NCBI GenBank assembly: GCA_036186865.1
Contig: AP025045.1
Span: forward strand, 12,385,360-12,449,359
Length of the DNA stretch: 64,000 nt
DNA from: Eustoma russellianum
Taxonomy: Eukaryota > Streptophyta > Magnoliopsida > Gentianales > Gentianaceae
Direction: 5' to 3'
Part shown: piece after piece, positions 1 to 10,065 of the stretch
Position numbering within the stretch: position 1 is the stretch's first letter
Layout of the letters: every line of letters starts with the position of its first letter
The notes under the pieces: model-generated
What the model was told of the DNA's origin: nothing
Databases searched by the model: none
Seen by the model: the letters and a program-made list of their open reading frames with translations, nothing else
Program-made: the position numbers and the translations under genes

Positions 1-1385
1 GCACAAGAAATCAGAAAACTAAAGATCAAAATGAGTAGTTTTAGCTAACTAAGTGTGCTGCCTAGTTTCTAGTGATATACGTTTGATAAGTAGGATATAA
101 ACACTTGCATCTAGTATCATCTAGCTTAGAAACTGATTGCATCATACAAACGAAAACCAAAACAAAGACAAGTAGAATAGATAATAAAAAACAAAAAAAA
201 TAAAATAAAACAAATGCAAAATCAGTTCATGTTGCTGTAGTTGTGCGTGTTTAATTAAAATATGTTTAAGTGTGATATGTTAGTATTTAAGTTGTAAGTG
301 TTTCATTAAAAAAACCGAAACAATTTAGTTTAAACTTGATTAAATCTTTGAATGCTATTTGTTTAAACTTGTTGAATTTGATTTCACCACCCCCGTTACA
401 CCTTAAGTCATTGTTTGGTACAAACTTGATTGAATCTTTTAATTGAAACATTATTGACTTGAGATTTGTTAAAAGTGAAGTAAATTTGTAAGAAACAAGA
501 TTTGATTTCAAATTTGAACGTTGGCTTTACGTTTATCTTTACTTGGGATTGATTCAATTGTTTAAAGACTTTATTGGACTTAAGTTCTTACTTAGGATCA
601 CTTTGTCTATATTTATCCCTACACTGTTAAATTGCCGACCCTGTTATCATCTTGTTGTCTTTACACTTCTTCAACTTGCATTGAACTTTCATCTATATTT
701 GGTTGTTAAATTTGTGAAACAGTTTTCATATCATTAGTGTTCTTCCGTGTTGTTCAAAGAACGTTTCACATAAGCCACACCAAAACTTGTGCAAGTAAAA
801 CCAAAGAAAAAGAAGCCGTGAGCAATGTCTCATAAAGACAAGTGAGCAGTAGACTCACAAAACAGACAAAGCCAATCCAAAGGAAAATAATTAGGCTTGT
901 TTGTGAAAGAAACTGAGAGAAAAGTCATTTTTAACGTCAAAAAGCAAGAGACAAGACGTATGAGTGATTTGCACAAGAAGTGAGATATAGCCATCCAAAG
1001 TTCACAAAAGGTGAATTGTGCAAAACCAAAAGCAAATACCTACACCAAAAGTGTTGACTGTTGTAAAAGGTTCCTTGAACAAACCCTTGTTGAACACTTG
1101 TGTGTATGTACTGTCTTTCACTTTATTTACAATTGAATGTGCTTTAAAGTTTAAAGTTAAAGGATTGTTCTGTACAGACCCTTAGCTTTCTTTGATTCAG
1201 CCAAAAACATCACTTGACTTCTATTTTTCTTTGAATCTTAGATAGTCCAAGATTGTTGTTTATTCAATTGTCAATTTAAAGTAGAAATTTACGTTTTGTT
1301 AAAGTTATAGTTTGATCTTACTTGCTTGTATTCTGACTTATTAATCTCATTGTTTTACCATCTTGGTTGATTGTTTTGATTAAAC
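1..1385 (+). mobile_element. 5' leader of non-autonomous LTR element G (5' LTR lies left of the window)
   Basis: AT-rich, no supported ORF. The last 200 bases (about 1170-1300) match, in reverse orientation, the leader of element F at 57240-57360, including the stretch on 'tagtccaagattgttg'. The part near 790-880 matches F at 57690-57760. It runs straight into the ATG of the gag-like ORF at 1386. The PBS and 5' LTR are expected upstream of base 1. Confidence 0.7.
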
Positions 1386-1495
1386 ATGATTCTGAAAACC
1401 ATTTGGGGAGTTGAATGTCATAGGAGTGACTATGATGAACTGGAAAAACGTATGAACTCCTTTGGTCATACGAATGGTTTATGGGTTGGATATTG
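1386..1495 (+). CDS. gag-like protein of element G, N-terminal part (ORF interrupted by element A)
   Basis: Starts at ATG 1386 and encodes about 36 residues beginning MILKTIWGV, the same start motif (STIWGV) as the H protein at 14980. At 1491-1495 the frame is broken by insertion of element A. It resumes in the same frame at 10066 once one copy of the 5-bp target duplication is removed, giving one open frame of about 399 codons over 1386-1495 and 10066-11155. The ATG occupies the position of gag in related autonomous elements. Function unknown beyond gag likeness; see the second part. Confidence 0.75.
1491..1495. repeat. Target-site duplication TATTG, left copy (element A)
   Basis: TATTG precedes the LTR end TGATGC and is repeated exactly at 10061-10065 after the opposite end CATCA. 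Five bases is the usual Ty3/gypsy duplication. Confidence 0.95.
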
Positions 1496-2940
1496 TGATG
1501 CGTGCAACTCGTGGGCTCCAACAATTCTATCTTCCAAACGTCCTTCACAAAGGGTTAGGCACAAGGAAGCAAACTTCCCCTTGCTTCCTTAGTGACCAAA
1601 ACGTATGGATAACGAGCAAGACCAACACTACAAGATGGTCGTTGAACAGGCAAACCAAAATGGCCCTCCTGGACGGCACCTTTTAGCAATGGCAATACCT
1701 TCAAAACGCTCAACTTTGAAGGATCTTAACTTAGGTTTTTAATGCAAAACCAAGAAAACAAAGTATCACACAAAGTGAAGGAAATATCAAGAATTGTTAT
1801 TCATCAAAAGGTGAGTTTACAACCAGCCAAAGGGGTCTATTTATAGGCCTAGAAGACGCCCCCTTTAGCTTGAAATGGCTAGAGATAATTCAAATAAAGC
1901 TATCTAACAAATGTTTAAATTTGAACTTTGCTTGAAAATTTAAACTAAGATAATTCTAGCTAAAACTTGAAATGCTTGCAAGATGTTATCTTCAATGAAT
2001 CTAGTCATGTTTGGTGATGAAATTGGCGTTGGAGATGTAGATGAAGTGGTTGAACTTGAATTCAAAGGCTAGTTGAAGATTGGATTCAATTTGACTTCAA
2101 ACTTGAATTCAATCTTTGAATTATGATCCCATCCTTTTCTTATCTCCAAGTTGGCGTGTGGAAGTATATCTAGGCGTGTGAGATGTCTTCAAATGGTTGA
2201 GATGTTGAATTCAAATGCTGGTTGGAGATTGAGTTTAACTTGAACTTGAATTTAAACTTGGATTCAAATTTGAATTGTCATCTCATCTTTGTTATCCTTC
2301 AAATTTGACTTCATGTTGGCGTTTGGAGTGGATGTAGATTAGGCTAAAATCCTCTTGAACTTTAAGTCTCCAATTGATTGAGATTGAATTCAAATTAAGG
2401 TTGAATTTTAAATTCAAGCCTAGCTTTGAATTTAAACTCAATTGATCATTATCCATTTGCTTTAGGCATGGCCGCCCCCTTCTTGTGGATAATGGAGATG
2501 ATTTTGATTTCAACTTGATCAAGAGACTCTATCTTAGACACTTTTGAATTTTTCTTAGCATAGACAAACATTCTCTTCGAATATTCTCTTGAAACATTCT
2601 CTTGAAACATTCTCTTCAACATTCTCTTCAAACATTCGTTTGAAACATTCTCTTGAACATTCTCTTCAAACATTCTCTTGTACCTAATTTACCTACAAAG
2701 CAAATACATAAACACGACACAAAATAAAATCCAAAAACAAAGAATGTACGCGTGCATGTAATACATGCTCAAGTTGAAGGTTCAATGAAATGAACCCAAG
2801 GAGTCTTAGGTTCATCTTGAACATGCTTGTACAAGAAGGTGGCAACTTGATGACAAATTTCCTTTGCCCTCCTTCTTGTCATAGGACCTTTGACCTCTTG
2901 ATGGGGCCCTTGATCCTCATCGGACCCTTGATCCTCATTA
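1496..2940 (-). repeat. 3' LTR of element A
   Basis: 1445 bp, direct copy of 8605-10060. Differences are mostly scattered substitutions plus an 11-base indel near 2713/9822, so the insertion is old enough to have diverged. The element's 5' end at 2940 reads TAATGAGG instead of TGATGAGG. The first 180 bases (minus strand) still encode the pol tail with its TR-rich motif. The minus strand carries a TATAAATA at 1838-1845. Confidence 0.93.
2568..2680 (-). repeat. Minisatellite in LTR of element A, about nine 12-13-bp units
   Basis: Nine degenerate units of the type ACATTCTCTTCAA (plus strand). The same array with small changes lies at 9678-9790, and a reverse-oriented relative (GGAATGTTTGTCC) lies in the LTR of element C. 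Confidence 0.9.
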
Positions 2941-4000
2941 ATCCCCCCTCCTCAAAAGGATTCGTCCTCGAATCAAAAAGGTCATCGTTGAAAGGGGTGA
3001 GATCAGCAACATTAAAAGTAGGTGAAACTGAACCATACCTGTCGGGAAGATCGAGGATGTATGCATTGTCACCTATGCGTTTCAATACTTTAAAGGGTCC
3101 ATCTCCTCGAGGCAACAATTTTGACTTTCTTTCATTGGGAAATCTTTCTTTACGCAAATGTAACCACACTAAATCTACAGGTTTGAACACAACTCTTTTC
3201 CGATGTTTGTTAGCTCGTCTTTCATAAGCTTTGTTTTTCTTTTCTAGTTGTGTTTTAACTTGTTCATGCAGTTTCTTTATGTTGTCCGCTTTTTGTTTAC
3301 CATCAAGACTAGAACGTTCATGCACGGGAATAGGAATCAAATCAATGGGAGACAAGGGATTAAAGCCATACACGATTTCAAATGGACTATGCAAAGTACC
3401 GTGATGGACACTCCTATTATATGCAAATTCGATATATGGTAAACAATCTTCCCAATGTTTAATGTGTTTTTGCAAAATGGCACGCAAAAGTTGAGAAAGA
3501 GTACGATTAACGACTTCAGTTTGTCCATCAGTTTGTGGGTGTGCGGTGGTGGAAAACAACAATTGTGTACCAAGTTTAGCCCACAAAACACGCCAAAAAT
3601 GACTCAAGAATTTCGTATCTCTATCACTTACAATTGTACGTGGCATGCCATGCAATCTAACAATTTCTTTGAAGAACAAATCAGCAACATGTGTGGCATC
3701 ATCAACTTTTCTACATGCAATGAAAGGTGCCATTTTTGAAAATCGATCAACCACAACATAAATGCTATCGCGTCCTCCCCGAGACCTAGGAAGTCCTAAA
3801 ACAAAGTCCATAGAAATGTCAATCCAAGGGGAATCAGGGACGGGTAAAGGCGTGTAAAGGCCATGTGGTTGGGACTTGGATTTGGCTTGTTTGCAAGTGA
3901 TGCAATTACCACACAACCTCTCGACGTCTACTCTCATGTGGGGCCAATAGAAATGTTCTTTAAGAGTCTCAAGGGTTTTGAACACTCCGAAATGACCCAT
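2879..4000 (-). CDS. Integrase domain of element A pol
   Basis: 373 codons. Catalyses insertion of the cDNA. The N-terminal zinc finger is present in part (MGHFG at the start, H in KEHFYWPH, then CGNCITC). The core shows the D of ISMDFVLGLP, the D of IVSDRDTKF and the E of TDGQTEVVN, consistent with a D,D-35-E triad. The C-terminal GPF-type module is PRGDGPFKV...NAYILDLP. No canonical chromodomain follows. The frame crosses the PPT and ends 61 bases into the LTR (2879) in the wrong frame: relative to element F, one base is missing in the G run, so the conserved tail is lost. The upstream part of the polyprotein is separated by the RNase H deletion. Confidence 0.9.
   Translation of the reverse strand: MGHFGVFKTLETLKEHFYWPHMRVDVERLCGNCITCKQAKSKSQPHGLYTPLPVPDSPWIDISMDFVLGLPRSRGGRDSIYVVVDRFSKMAPFIACRKVDDATHVADLFFKEIVRLHGMPRTIVSDRDTKFLSHFWRVLWAKLGTQLLFSTTAHPQTDGQTEVVNRTLSQLLRAILQKHIKHWEDCLPYIEFAYNRSVHHGTLHSPFEIVYGFNPLSPIDLIPIPVHERSSLDGKQKADNIKKLHEQVKTQLEKKNKAYERRANKHRKRVVFKPVDLVWLHLRKERFPNERKSKLLPRGDGPFKVLKRIGDNAYILDLPDRYGSVSPTFNVADLTPFNDDLFDSRTNPFEEGGLMRIKGPMRIKGPIKRSKVL
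2941..2958 (-). promoter_or_regulatory. Polypurine tract of element A
   Basis: Minus strand reads CTTTTGAGGAGGGGGGAT immediately before the 3' LTR. It primes plus-strand DNA synthesis in this class. The same bases encode the NPFEEGG residues of pol, so it is read as protein too. Confidence 0.9.
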
Positions 4001-5004
4001 TAAACCTCCCCCATGGGCTTCTCTAGTCCATGAAAAATGCGAACTTCCCCTACATTCTTAGGTGTAGGCCACTCCACAATTGACCTAACCTTTTCCTCAT
4101 CCATCTCTACTCCCTCCGCCGAAATGACAAAGCCTAGAAAAACCACGCGTTCTAAACAAAAAGAGCACTTCTTAAAGTTGGCGTAAAGTTGTTCTTGCTT
4201 AAGCTTTTCAAAAACGGCTCTAATGTGGTCAAGATGATCTTCTATGGTGTGGGAATAGATTAGGATATCATCGAAATAGACAACGACGAAGCGTCCTATA
4301 AACGCACGTAAGACTTCATTCATTAGCCTCATAAAGGTACTAGGGGCGTTGGTGAGCCCGAAGGGCATCACTAACCACTCATAGAGCCCAAACTTGGTTT
4401 TGAATGCAGTCTTCCATTCGTCCCCTTCTCGAATGCGTACCTGGAAGTACCCTTGCTTAAGGTCGATTTTGGTGAAGAATTTGGATCCGTGCAACATGTC
4501 TAACATATCGTCTAGCCTAGGTATGGGGTACCTATACTTGACGGTAATCTTGTTTATGGCTCGGCAATCGGTATACATTCTCCACGTTCCATCCTTTTTG
4601 GGTACTAAAATGACGGGGACGGCAGATGGGCTCAGACTCTCTCGGATTTGTCCACTAGCTAGGAGCTCTTCTACTTGCCTTTGGATTTCTTTGGTTTCTT
4701 CGGGGTTGGCTCTGTAGGCTGGGCGATTGGGTAACACGGCTCCTGGAACAAAGTCGATTTGGTGTTCTATTCCTCTAATGGGTGGTAATCCAGATGGTGG
4801 TTCGGAAGGAAATAGAACTTCATATTCTTGGATAAGGGACGCAACTGAGGTAGGTAAGTCTGGTGGGAGTTCTTCAAGGGCAAGCTGACACGACTTTGGA
4901 ATGATGATGAGGACAGTTTGGTTGTTATAAAGTGCACGTGTAACCTCTCTTTTCTTTGCGAAATACCCACACTTCTTTTTGGAGTCATTGACACTTAGGG
5001 GCAC
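4000..5004 (-). CDS. Reverse transcriptase domain of element A pol, truncated
   Basis: 334 codons. RT motifs in order: DCRAINKITVKYRYPIPRLDD, FTKIDLKQGYFQV, GLTNAPSTFMRLMNEV and the catalytic YFDD in VVVYFDDILIYS. After the FHGL motif the frame jumps directly to the sequence before the integrase zinc finger and stops at 4000. Compared with element F, about 730 bases covering the RT tail and all of RNase H are missing, with a net frameshift. The 5005-5044 junction with the protease frame is also frameshifted. Confidence 0.9.
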   Translation of the reverse strand: MPLSVNDSKKKCGYFAKKREVTRALYNNQTVLIIIPKSCQLALEELPPDLPTSVASLIQEYEVLFPSEPPSGLPPIRGIEHQIDFVPGAVLPNRPAYRANPEETKEIQRQVEELLASGQIRESLSPSAVPVILVPKKDGTWRMYTDCRAINKITVKYRYPIPRLDDMLDMLHGSKFFTKIDLKQGYFQVRIREGDEWKTAFKTKFGLYEWLVMPFGLTNAPSTFMRLMNEVLRAFIGRFVVVYFDDILIYSHTIEDHLDHIRAVFEKLKQEQLYANFKKCSFCLERVVFLGFVISAEGVEMDEEKVRSIVEWPTPKNVGEVRIFHGLEKPMGEV

Positions 5005-5044
5005 TACCTCTTTTCCCTTGCTCTCGTGTTTTTTTTCTCACTTT

Positions 5045-5863
5045 TCATACACTCCACAAATTTTTTTCGGCTTCTTTTTCCTTAGGATCGGCTCTAGACT
5101 TGGACATGCGTTGGTGATCCTCGTGGACTTTGTGTGGTGGAAGTGCATGCAGTTTGTACAATTTGCCATTCAATTTGAAAGAATAACGATTCAAATAGCC
5201 ATCATATGTCACGTGTCTATCAAATTGCCATGGCCTACCAAGTAAGATATGACTAGCATGCATTGGTGCGACATCACATAAAACATCATCTTTGTAACTA
5301 CCAATGCTAAGAGAAATCAAAACTTGTTTACTTACGCTAACTTCACCGCAGTCATTTAGCCATGCAAGTTTGTAAGGATGCGGATGATTAGTCATAGGCA
5401 AATTTAGTTTTCTTACTAAATCGATGCTAGCCACATTCGCACAAGAACCGGAATCAATGATCATGGTGCACACTTTACCATTTATCATGCAATGAATATG
5501 GAAAATGTTTTCTCTATGTTGTTCGTGATCATCTAATTTCGGATATGCATTTAAAGCTCTACGCACAACAAGAAACTCTTTAGTGTCAAAATCATCTAAT
5601 GCGCCTAGATCCTCTTCAGGTTCAATTTCATTATCATGCTCAGACTCGTTTTCATGCTTGGATTCGGACACATATTCGTTTGTCTCTTCAATTAACATGA
5701 TTCTTTTTGCATTAGGACATTCTTTTCCTATGTGACCACGTCCTTGACATTTATAACATTTAATGTCTCTAAACCTGTTTGAGGAATCCGAAGGATTTCC
5801 GGTAGGAGCCTTTTGTTGGGTGCGTTCATCTCTCCTTTGTGTGGATTGCACACGATTGTCCAT
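5045..5863 (-). CDS. Nucleocapsid zinc knuckle and protease of element A
   Basis: 272 codons from the first ATG, but really the continuation of gag: the frame is the same as 5915-6925, separated only by a TGA. A CCHC knuckle (CYKCQGRGHIGKECP) lies at residues 36-49 and binds genomic RNA. The retropepsin active site DSG is at residues 137-139 (TMIIDSGSCANVAS), and the flap/ILLGRPW block follows. It ends with a frameshift around 5045 near a run of A/T bases, so RT cannot be read through. Confidence 0.88.
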   Translation of the reverse strand: MDNRVQSTQRRDERTQQKAPTGNPSDSSNRFRDIKCYKCQGRGHIGKECPNAKRIMLIEETNEYVSESKHENESEHDNEIEPEEDLGALDDFDTKEFLVVRRALNAYPKLDDHEQHRENIFHIHCMINGKVCTMIIDSGSCANVASIDLVRKLNLPMTNHPHPYKLAWLNDCGEVSVSKQVLISLSIGSYKDDVLCDVAPMHASHILLGRPWQFDRHVTYDGYLNRYSFKLNGKLYKLHALPPHKVHEDHQRMSKSRADPKEKEAEKNLWSV

Positions 5864-5914
5864 TCTTTGTGACGCACCTTGGTCACGTGTTTGGCCTCCT
5901 GTAGGCCGTGAACT

Positions 5915-6925
5915 TCATGTTCCTGAAGGCTTGCTGTGAAATCTTGATGAAGATTGATTAGTACGATAATTGGAATTGAAATTGGAGGAGTTACGTACCT
6001 TTAATTGTGCTTCAATCTTTTCAGCCATATGGACCATGGTTGTGAGGTCGAGGTAAGGTTGAAGGTCAACCCTTTGCGCAATCTCTCTGTTTAAACCATG
6101 TAAGAATCGAGCCTTGGTGGATTCTTCAGGTTCCTGCAAGTTAGACCTCTCCAACAAAATTTCTAACTCTTTATAATACTCGTCTACACTTTTGGAACCT
6201 TGACGTAAGTTATGCAAACTGGTGAAAATAGAACTCTCATAATTGTTTGGAATAAAACGTTGTCGCATTTCAAACTTCATTTCTTCCCAAGTAGCAATTG
6301 GAGGTTGTCTCGTCTTAGTTCTATTTCGACACAAATTCGTCCACCAATTAAGTGCATAACCAGAGAATTCAATGGAAGCATACCTCACTTTTTGCAATTC
6401 ACTATAATTGGTACAAGAAAAGATCAAATCCACTTTCGTTTCCCATTCTAAATATTCTTCCGCATTACTTTTACCATAAAACATGGGAATACTTATTTTG
6501 GTTTTGAGAAAATCGTCACCTTGAGGAAAAAGGGGATTTTGGCGTCTTTGGTAACCACGGGGATGGTGATCATCAAAGTCATAATCATCATGCTCAAAGG
6601 GAATGTAATCATCGTTGTACCTTCTTGGAGCGTACCTTCTTGCTTGTGTAGGAGGAGCAAACCGTCTCGCTTCGGTGTGTGGGGGTCGAATGTTATCGTC
6701 CTCAACTTCTTCTGGAGGATGGCGCCTTGGTTGTGGTGGAGGAACGGCCCGGCTTGTTCCTTGGCCATCACTTGTTTTGTAGCTTCGCTCCACGTCTTCC
6801 AAGCGATGCTTGATTATCTCATTGTCATGCATGAGTTTCTTAAGCATCTCCAGCATTTGTCGTTGAGTATTGTCAACAGTTTCAGCTTCTTTATACTTGC
6901 TAGATGCGGAATTGCTGCTGGCCAT
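5915..6925 (-). CDS. Gag (capsid) of element A, stopped before the zinc knuckle
   Basis: The start is taken as ATG at 6925 (MASSNSASSKYKEAE), since the upstream part of the open frame is hydrophobic leader translation. 336 codons. It shows the retrotransposon gag core: YLEWETKVDLIFSCTNY, the WW motif (YALNWWTNL), EMRQRFIPNNYE, SVDEYYKELE, RFLHGLNREIAQRV and MVHMAEKIEAQLK. It ends at a TGA at 5915-5917. Reading continues in frame behind it, and CGA to TGA (a C-to-T change) would explain the stop. Confidence 0.88.
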   Translation of the reverse strand: MASSNSASSKYKEAETVDNTQRQMLEMLKKLMHDNEIIKHRLEDVERSYKTSDGQGTSRAVPPPQPRRHPPEEVEDDNIRPPHTEARRFAPPTQARRYAPRRYNDDYIPFEHDDYDFDDHHPRGYQRRQNPLFPQGDDFLKTKISIPMFYGKSNAEEYLEWETKVDLIFSCTNYSELQKVRYASIEFSGYALNWWTNLCRNRTKTRQPPIATWEEMKFEMRQRFIPNNYESSIFTSLHNLRQGSKSVDEYYKELEILLERSNLQEPEESTKARFLHGLNREIAQRVDLQPYLDLTTMVHMAEKIEAQLKVRNSSNFNSNYRTNQSSSRFHSKPSGT

Positions 6926-8589
6926 TGTGCCTAAGGAATTGAACGAAAAAAAAACAAAAGGGGAAAAAAGAAAGAGGCAAACTAACACAAAGACAAACAA
7001 ACGTTAAGGAATTAGTAAAAAAATAAGCTATGAACACTCTGTTTTCGATTCTTTTCACTCTCTTACCACTTTGGTTCTTGGATAACCTGAAGTTAAGAAG
7101 TCTCAAAGTGATCAATAAGGAAGTGTATTGCCAAGGCTTCTTCAAACCACAATGTTCTCCGCTTGTTTCTTCCTTTTTGCTTTCAAGTTGCACCAATTAG
7201 TATCAAAGTAGAATCAATTGAAATGAACTCAAACTTGAACTTTCTACTAAGATTCAAAGAAAATGAGCAACCAAAGTTGATGTATAAGGCTGAACCAAAG
7301 ATGAACTAAGGGTTGCCGTGGGCAATCTTTAGTTAATTTTGATTCTATGCACTTACTATACACAAAATGGTTCAAGTCATGCAACAATCGAGCAACCAAG
7401 TGTGTGATTGGTTCAAGAAGATCAAGATTTGGATATAGGGGACGGCAATGTGGGTAATATGGTATCCAAGGTTTGCAAGTCGTACCAAAAAATTTTCCAT
7501 GCAATGCACAAACGTTTTGCCCTTTTTCTTTGCTCTTGTTCTTTTTGTTTTTCTTTTTCTTCCTTGCTATTTCACTTGAGCAAGGTTCAGATTCTTCTTT
7601 TTTTTTGACTAAGGGCAGAATTGGGATTTCACTTGTTTTGCACTTAGCACTTGCGTTTTTGGACAGAATAGTGCAATGTATTTAAAATGCAATTTGTATC
7701 TTGGACTTGCAACAAAATTGACCTTGGAAGGTGAGGGAAATTGGGTAAGGTCGAATAGGGGTTAGGGTTAGGGTTTTTGATTTAGGGTGTTTTTTGAATG
7801 TTTTGGGATTTTACGGAATGTGGTTGTAGGAACGGAATGGGTGTTGTAAATTGACTATTTGGGTTGGTAATTGATGATTGGTGTGGCCAATTTGGATACT
7901 GGTTGGTCTAGGACAGAATTTGAGCAAAATTCAAATTCTAGGCTTAGGGTTTATTTGAATGAATTGGGATCTTTAGAATCTGATTGTTTTTGGGTAAATT
8001 GGTTTGGGGCTTTTTGTTTGGGGTGTAAATAGAGTTGTTTGGGACCAGCTTGGCGAGTTTTAGAGTTGGGTTGGGGTGGGGGTGGTTGGGCCGTGGGGTG
8101 TGGGGCTGGTTTTAGGGTTTGGTTGGTGTTGCAAGTAGGTTGTGAAGACAAGCACACGTAGGACTACCAGATTTATAGCATGAAATCAATCACAATGCGA
8201 ATCATAAGATGCATACAATCATCACCAACTAAAAGCTTCGGTAGCAACAAGATGATTTGAAACCGAAGTAGCTTTATAGGCTGATGGTTGAACTATTTTA
8301 AAGAAAGCTGAATGTAACCTAAAATGCAACGAACCCTAATGTGTTCAAGTTTGAACGACTCAAAAATCAGATTGTGATATGAGAGGAAATAAAGGAAATG
8401 ACACTTGAATGATGAAAAGCAAAATGCAGCAACTTGCAAGGATTCAAAGTAAATGACGTTTTTTTTTGAATGAATGAGATGCAAGGCAAATGGCGTGTAG
8501 AGGGAGGAGTAGAAGAAGGACACAACTGAACTTGAAATGACTAGACTCAAACGAAAAGGAAATGATAGATGGTGGAATAGAGTAACCTG
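6926..8589 (-). mobile_element. 5' leader of element A
   Basis: No supported gene. Pyrimidine-rich and poly(T/A) runs, a telomere-like short run at about 7758-7776 and the block around 7600-7620 (minus: CTGCCCTTAGTCAAAAAA) recur in the leaders of C, H and the debris at 61714-62490. This long leader separates PBS and gag. Confidence 0.8.
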
Positions 8590-8601
8590 GCTCTGATACC
8601 A
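8590..8601 (-). promoter_or_regulatory. Primer-binding site of element A (initiator Met tRNA)
   Basis: Minus strand TGGTATCAGAGC, three bases after the LTR end GCATCA. This 12-mer is the standard complement of the 3' end of plant initiator Met tRNA. Confidence 0.95.
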
Positions 8602-8946
8602 ATTTGATGCGTGCAACTCGTGGGCTCCAACAATTCCACCTTCCAAACATCCTTCACAAAGGGTTAGGCACAAGGAAGCAAACTTCCCCTTGCTTCCTTA
8701 GTGACCAAAACGTATGGATAACAAGCAAGACCGACACTACAAGATGGTCGTTGAACAGGCAAACCAAAATGGCCATCCTGGACGGCACCTTTTCGCAATG
8801 GCAATACCTTCAAAACGCTCAACTTTGAAGGATCTTAACTTAAGTTTTTAATGCAAAACCAAGAAAACAAAGTATCACACAAAGTGAAGGAAATATCAAG
8901 AATTGTTATTCATCAAAAGGTGAGTTTACAACCAGCCAAAGGGGTC

Positions 8947-8954
8947 TATTTATA
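8947..8954 (-). promoter_or_regulatory. TATA box of the 5' LTR of element A
   Basis: Minus strand TATAAATA in a GC-richer setting (GGCCTATAAATAGACCCC). The same site is kept in the 3' LTR (1838-1845) and, as TATAAAT, in the solo LTR at 21154-21160. Confidence 0.7.
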
Positions 8955-9677
8955 GGCCTAGAAGACGCCCCCTTTAGCTTGAAATGGCTAGAGATAATTC
9001 AAATAAAGCTATCTAACAAATGTTTAAATTTGAACTTTGCTTGAAAATTTAAACTAAGATAATTCTAGCTAAAACTTGAAATGCTTGCAAGATGTTATCT
9101 TCAATGAATCTAGTCATGTTTGGTGATGAAATTGGCGTTGGAGATGTAGATGAAGTGGTTGAACTTGAATTCAAAGGCTAGTTGAAGATTGGATTCAATT
9201 TGACTTCAAACTTGAATTCAATCTTTGAATTATGATCCCATCCTTTTCTTATCTCCAAGTTGGCGTGTGGAAGTATATCTAGGCGTGTGAGATGTCTTCA
9301 AATGGTTGAGATGTTGAATTCAAATGCTGGTTGGAGATTGAGTTTAACTTGAACTTGAATTTAAACTTGGATTCAAATTTGAATTGTCATCTCATCTTTG
9401 TTATCCTTCAAATTTGACTTCATGTTGGCGTTTGGAGTGGATGTAGATTAGGCTGAAATCCTCTTGAACTCTAAGTCTCCAATTGATTGAGATTGAATTC
9501 AAATTAAGGTTGAATTTTAAATTCAAGCCTAGCATTGAATTTAAACTCAATTGATCATTATCCATTTGCTTTAGGCATGGCCACCCCCTTCTTGTGGATA
9601 ATGGAGATGATTTTGATTTCGACTTGATCAAGAGACTCTATCTTGGACACTTTTGAATTTGTCTTAGCATAGACAAA

Positions 9678-9790
9678 CATTCTCTTCGAATATTCTCTTG
9701 AAACATTCTCTTGAAACATTCTCTTCAAACATTCTTTTGAAACATTCTCTTGAACATTCTCTTCAAACATTCTCTTCAAACATTCTCTTG
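9678..9790 (-). repeat. Minisatellite in 5' LTR of element A
   Basis: Nine 12-13-bp units of the ACATTCTCTTCAA type, the counterpart of 2568-2680, with a few unit differences. Confidence 0.9.
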
Positions 9791-10060
9791 TACCTAATTT
9801 ACCTACAAAGCAAATACATAAAGCTAAGATCACACGACACAAAATAAAATCCAAAAACAAAGAATGTAGGCGTGCATGTAATACATGCTCAAGTTGAAGG
9901 TTCAATGAAATGAACCGAAGGAGTCTTAGGTTCATCTTGAACATGCTTGTACAAGAAGGTGGCAACTTGATGACAAATTTCCTTTGCCCTCCTTCTTGTC
10001 ATAGGACCTTTGACCTCTTGATGGGGCCCTTGATCCTCATCGGACCCTTGATCCTCATCA

Positions 10061-10065
10061 TATTG
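10061..10065. repeat. Target-site duplication TATTG, right copy (element A)
   Basis: Exact copy of 1491-1495. Removing element A plus one copy restores the reading frame of the G gag-like ORF. Confidence 0.95.

Larger units (their letters stand above)
1496..10060 (-). mobile_element. Ty3/gypsy CRM-like LTR retrotransposon, element A (8.6 kb, complete ends, defective)
   Basis: Two direct LTRs (1496-2940 and 8605-10060), PBS at 8590-8601, PPT at 2941-2958, a perfect TATTG target duplication, and gag, protease, RT and integrase in that order on the minus strand. It is inserted in the gag-like ORF of G. It cannot be autonomous: gag has an in-frame stop, the protease-RT join is frameshifted, and the RNase H region is deleted. 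CRM assignment rests on TGATG/CATCA ends, the RT/INT sequence type and the LTR-encoded pol tail. Confidence 0.93.
8605..10060 (-). repeat. 5' LTR of element A
   Basis: 1456 bp, TGATG...CATCA when read on the minus strand, next to the PBS. TATAAATA at 8947-8954 is the likely promoter. The R/U5 part near 8605-8900 is shared with the LTRs of C and the solo LTR at 20054. The minisatellite is at 9678-9790. Confidence 0.94.

Noticed and set aside
2449..2673. Small minus ORF rich in repeated ENV/LKRMF-type residues in the A LTR
   Set aside because: It is translation of the 13-bp minisatellite; the period divisible into frames makes a long ORF by chance.
6926..7000. Start of A Gag at 7000 with a hydrophobic N-terminus
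   Set aside because: The 25 residues before MASSNSAS are translated pyrimidine-rich leader; related Gags start at the later ATG.
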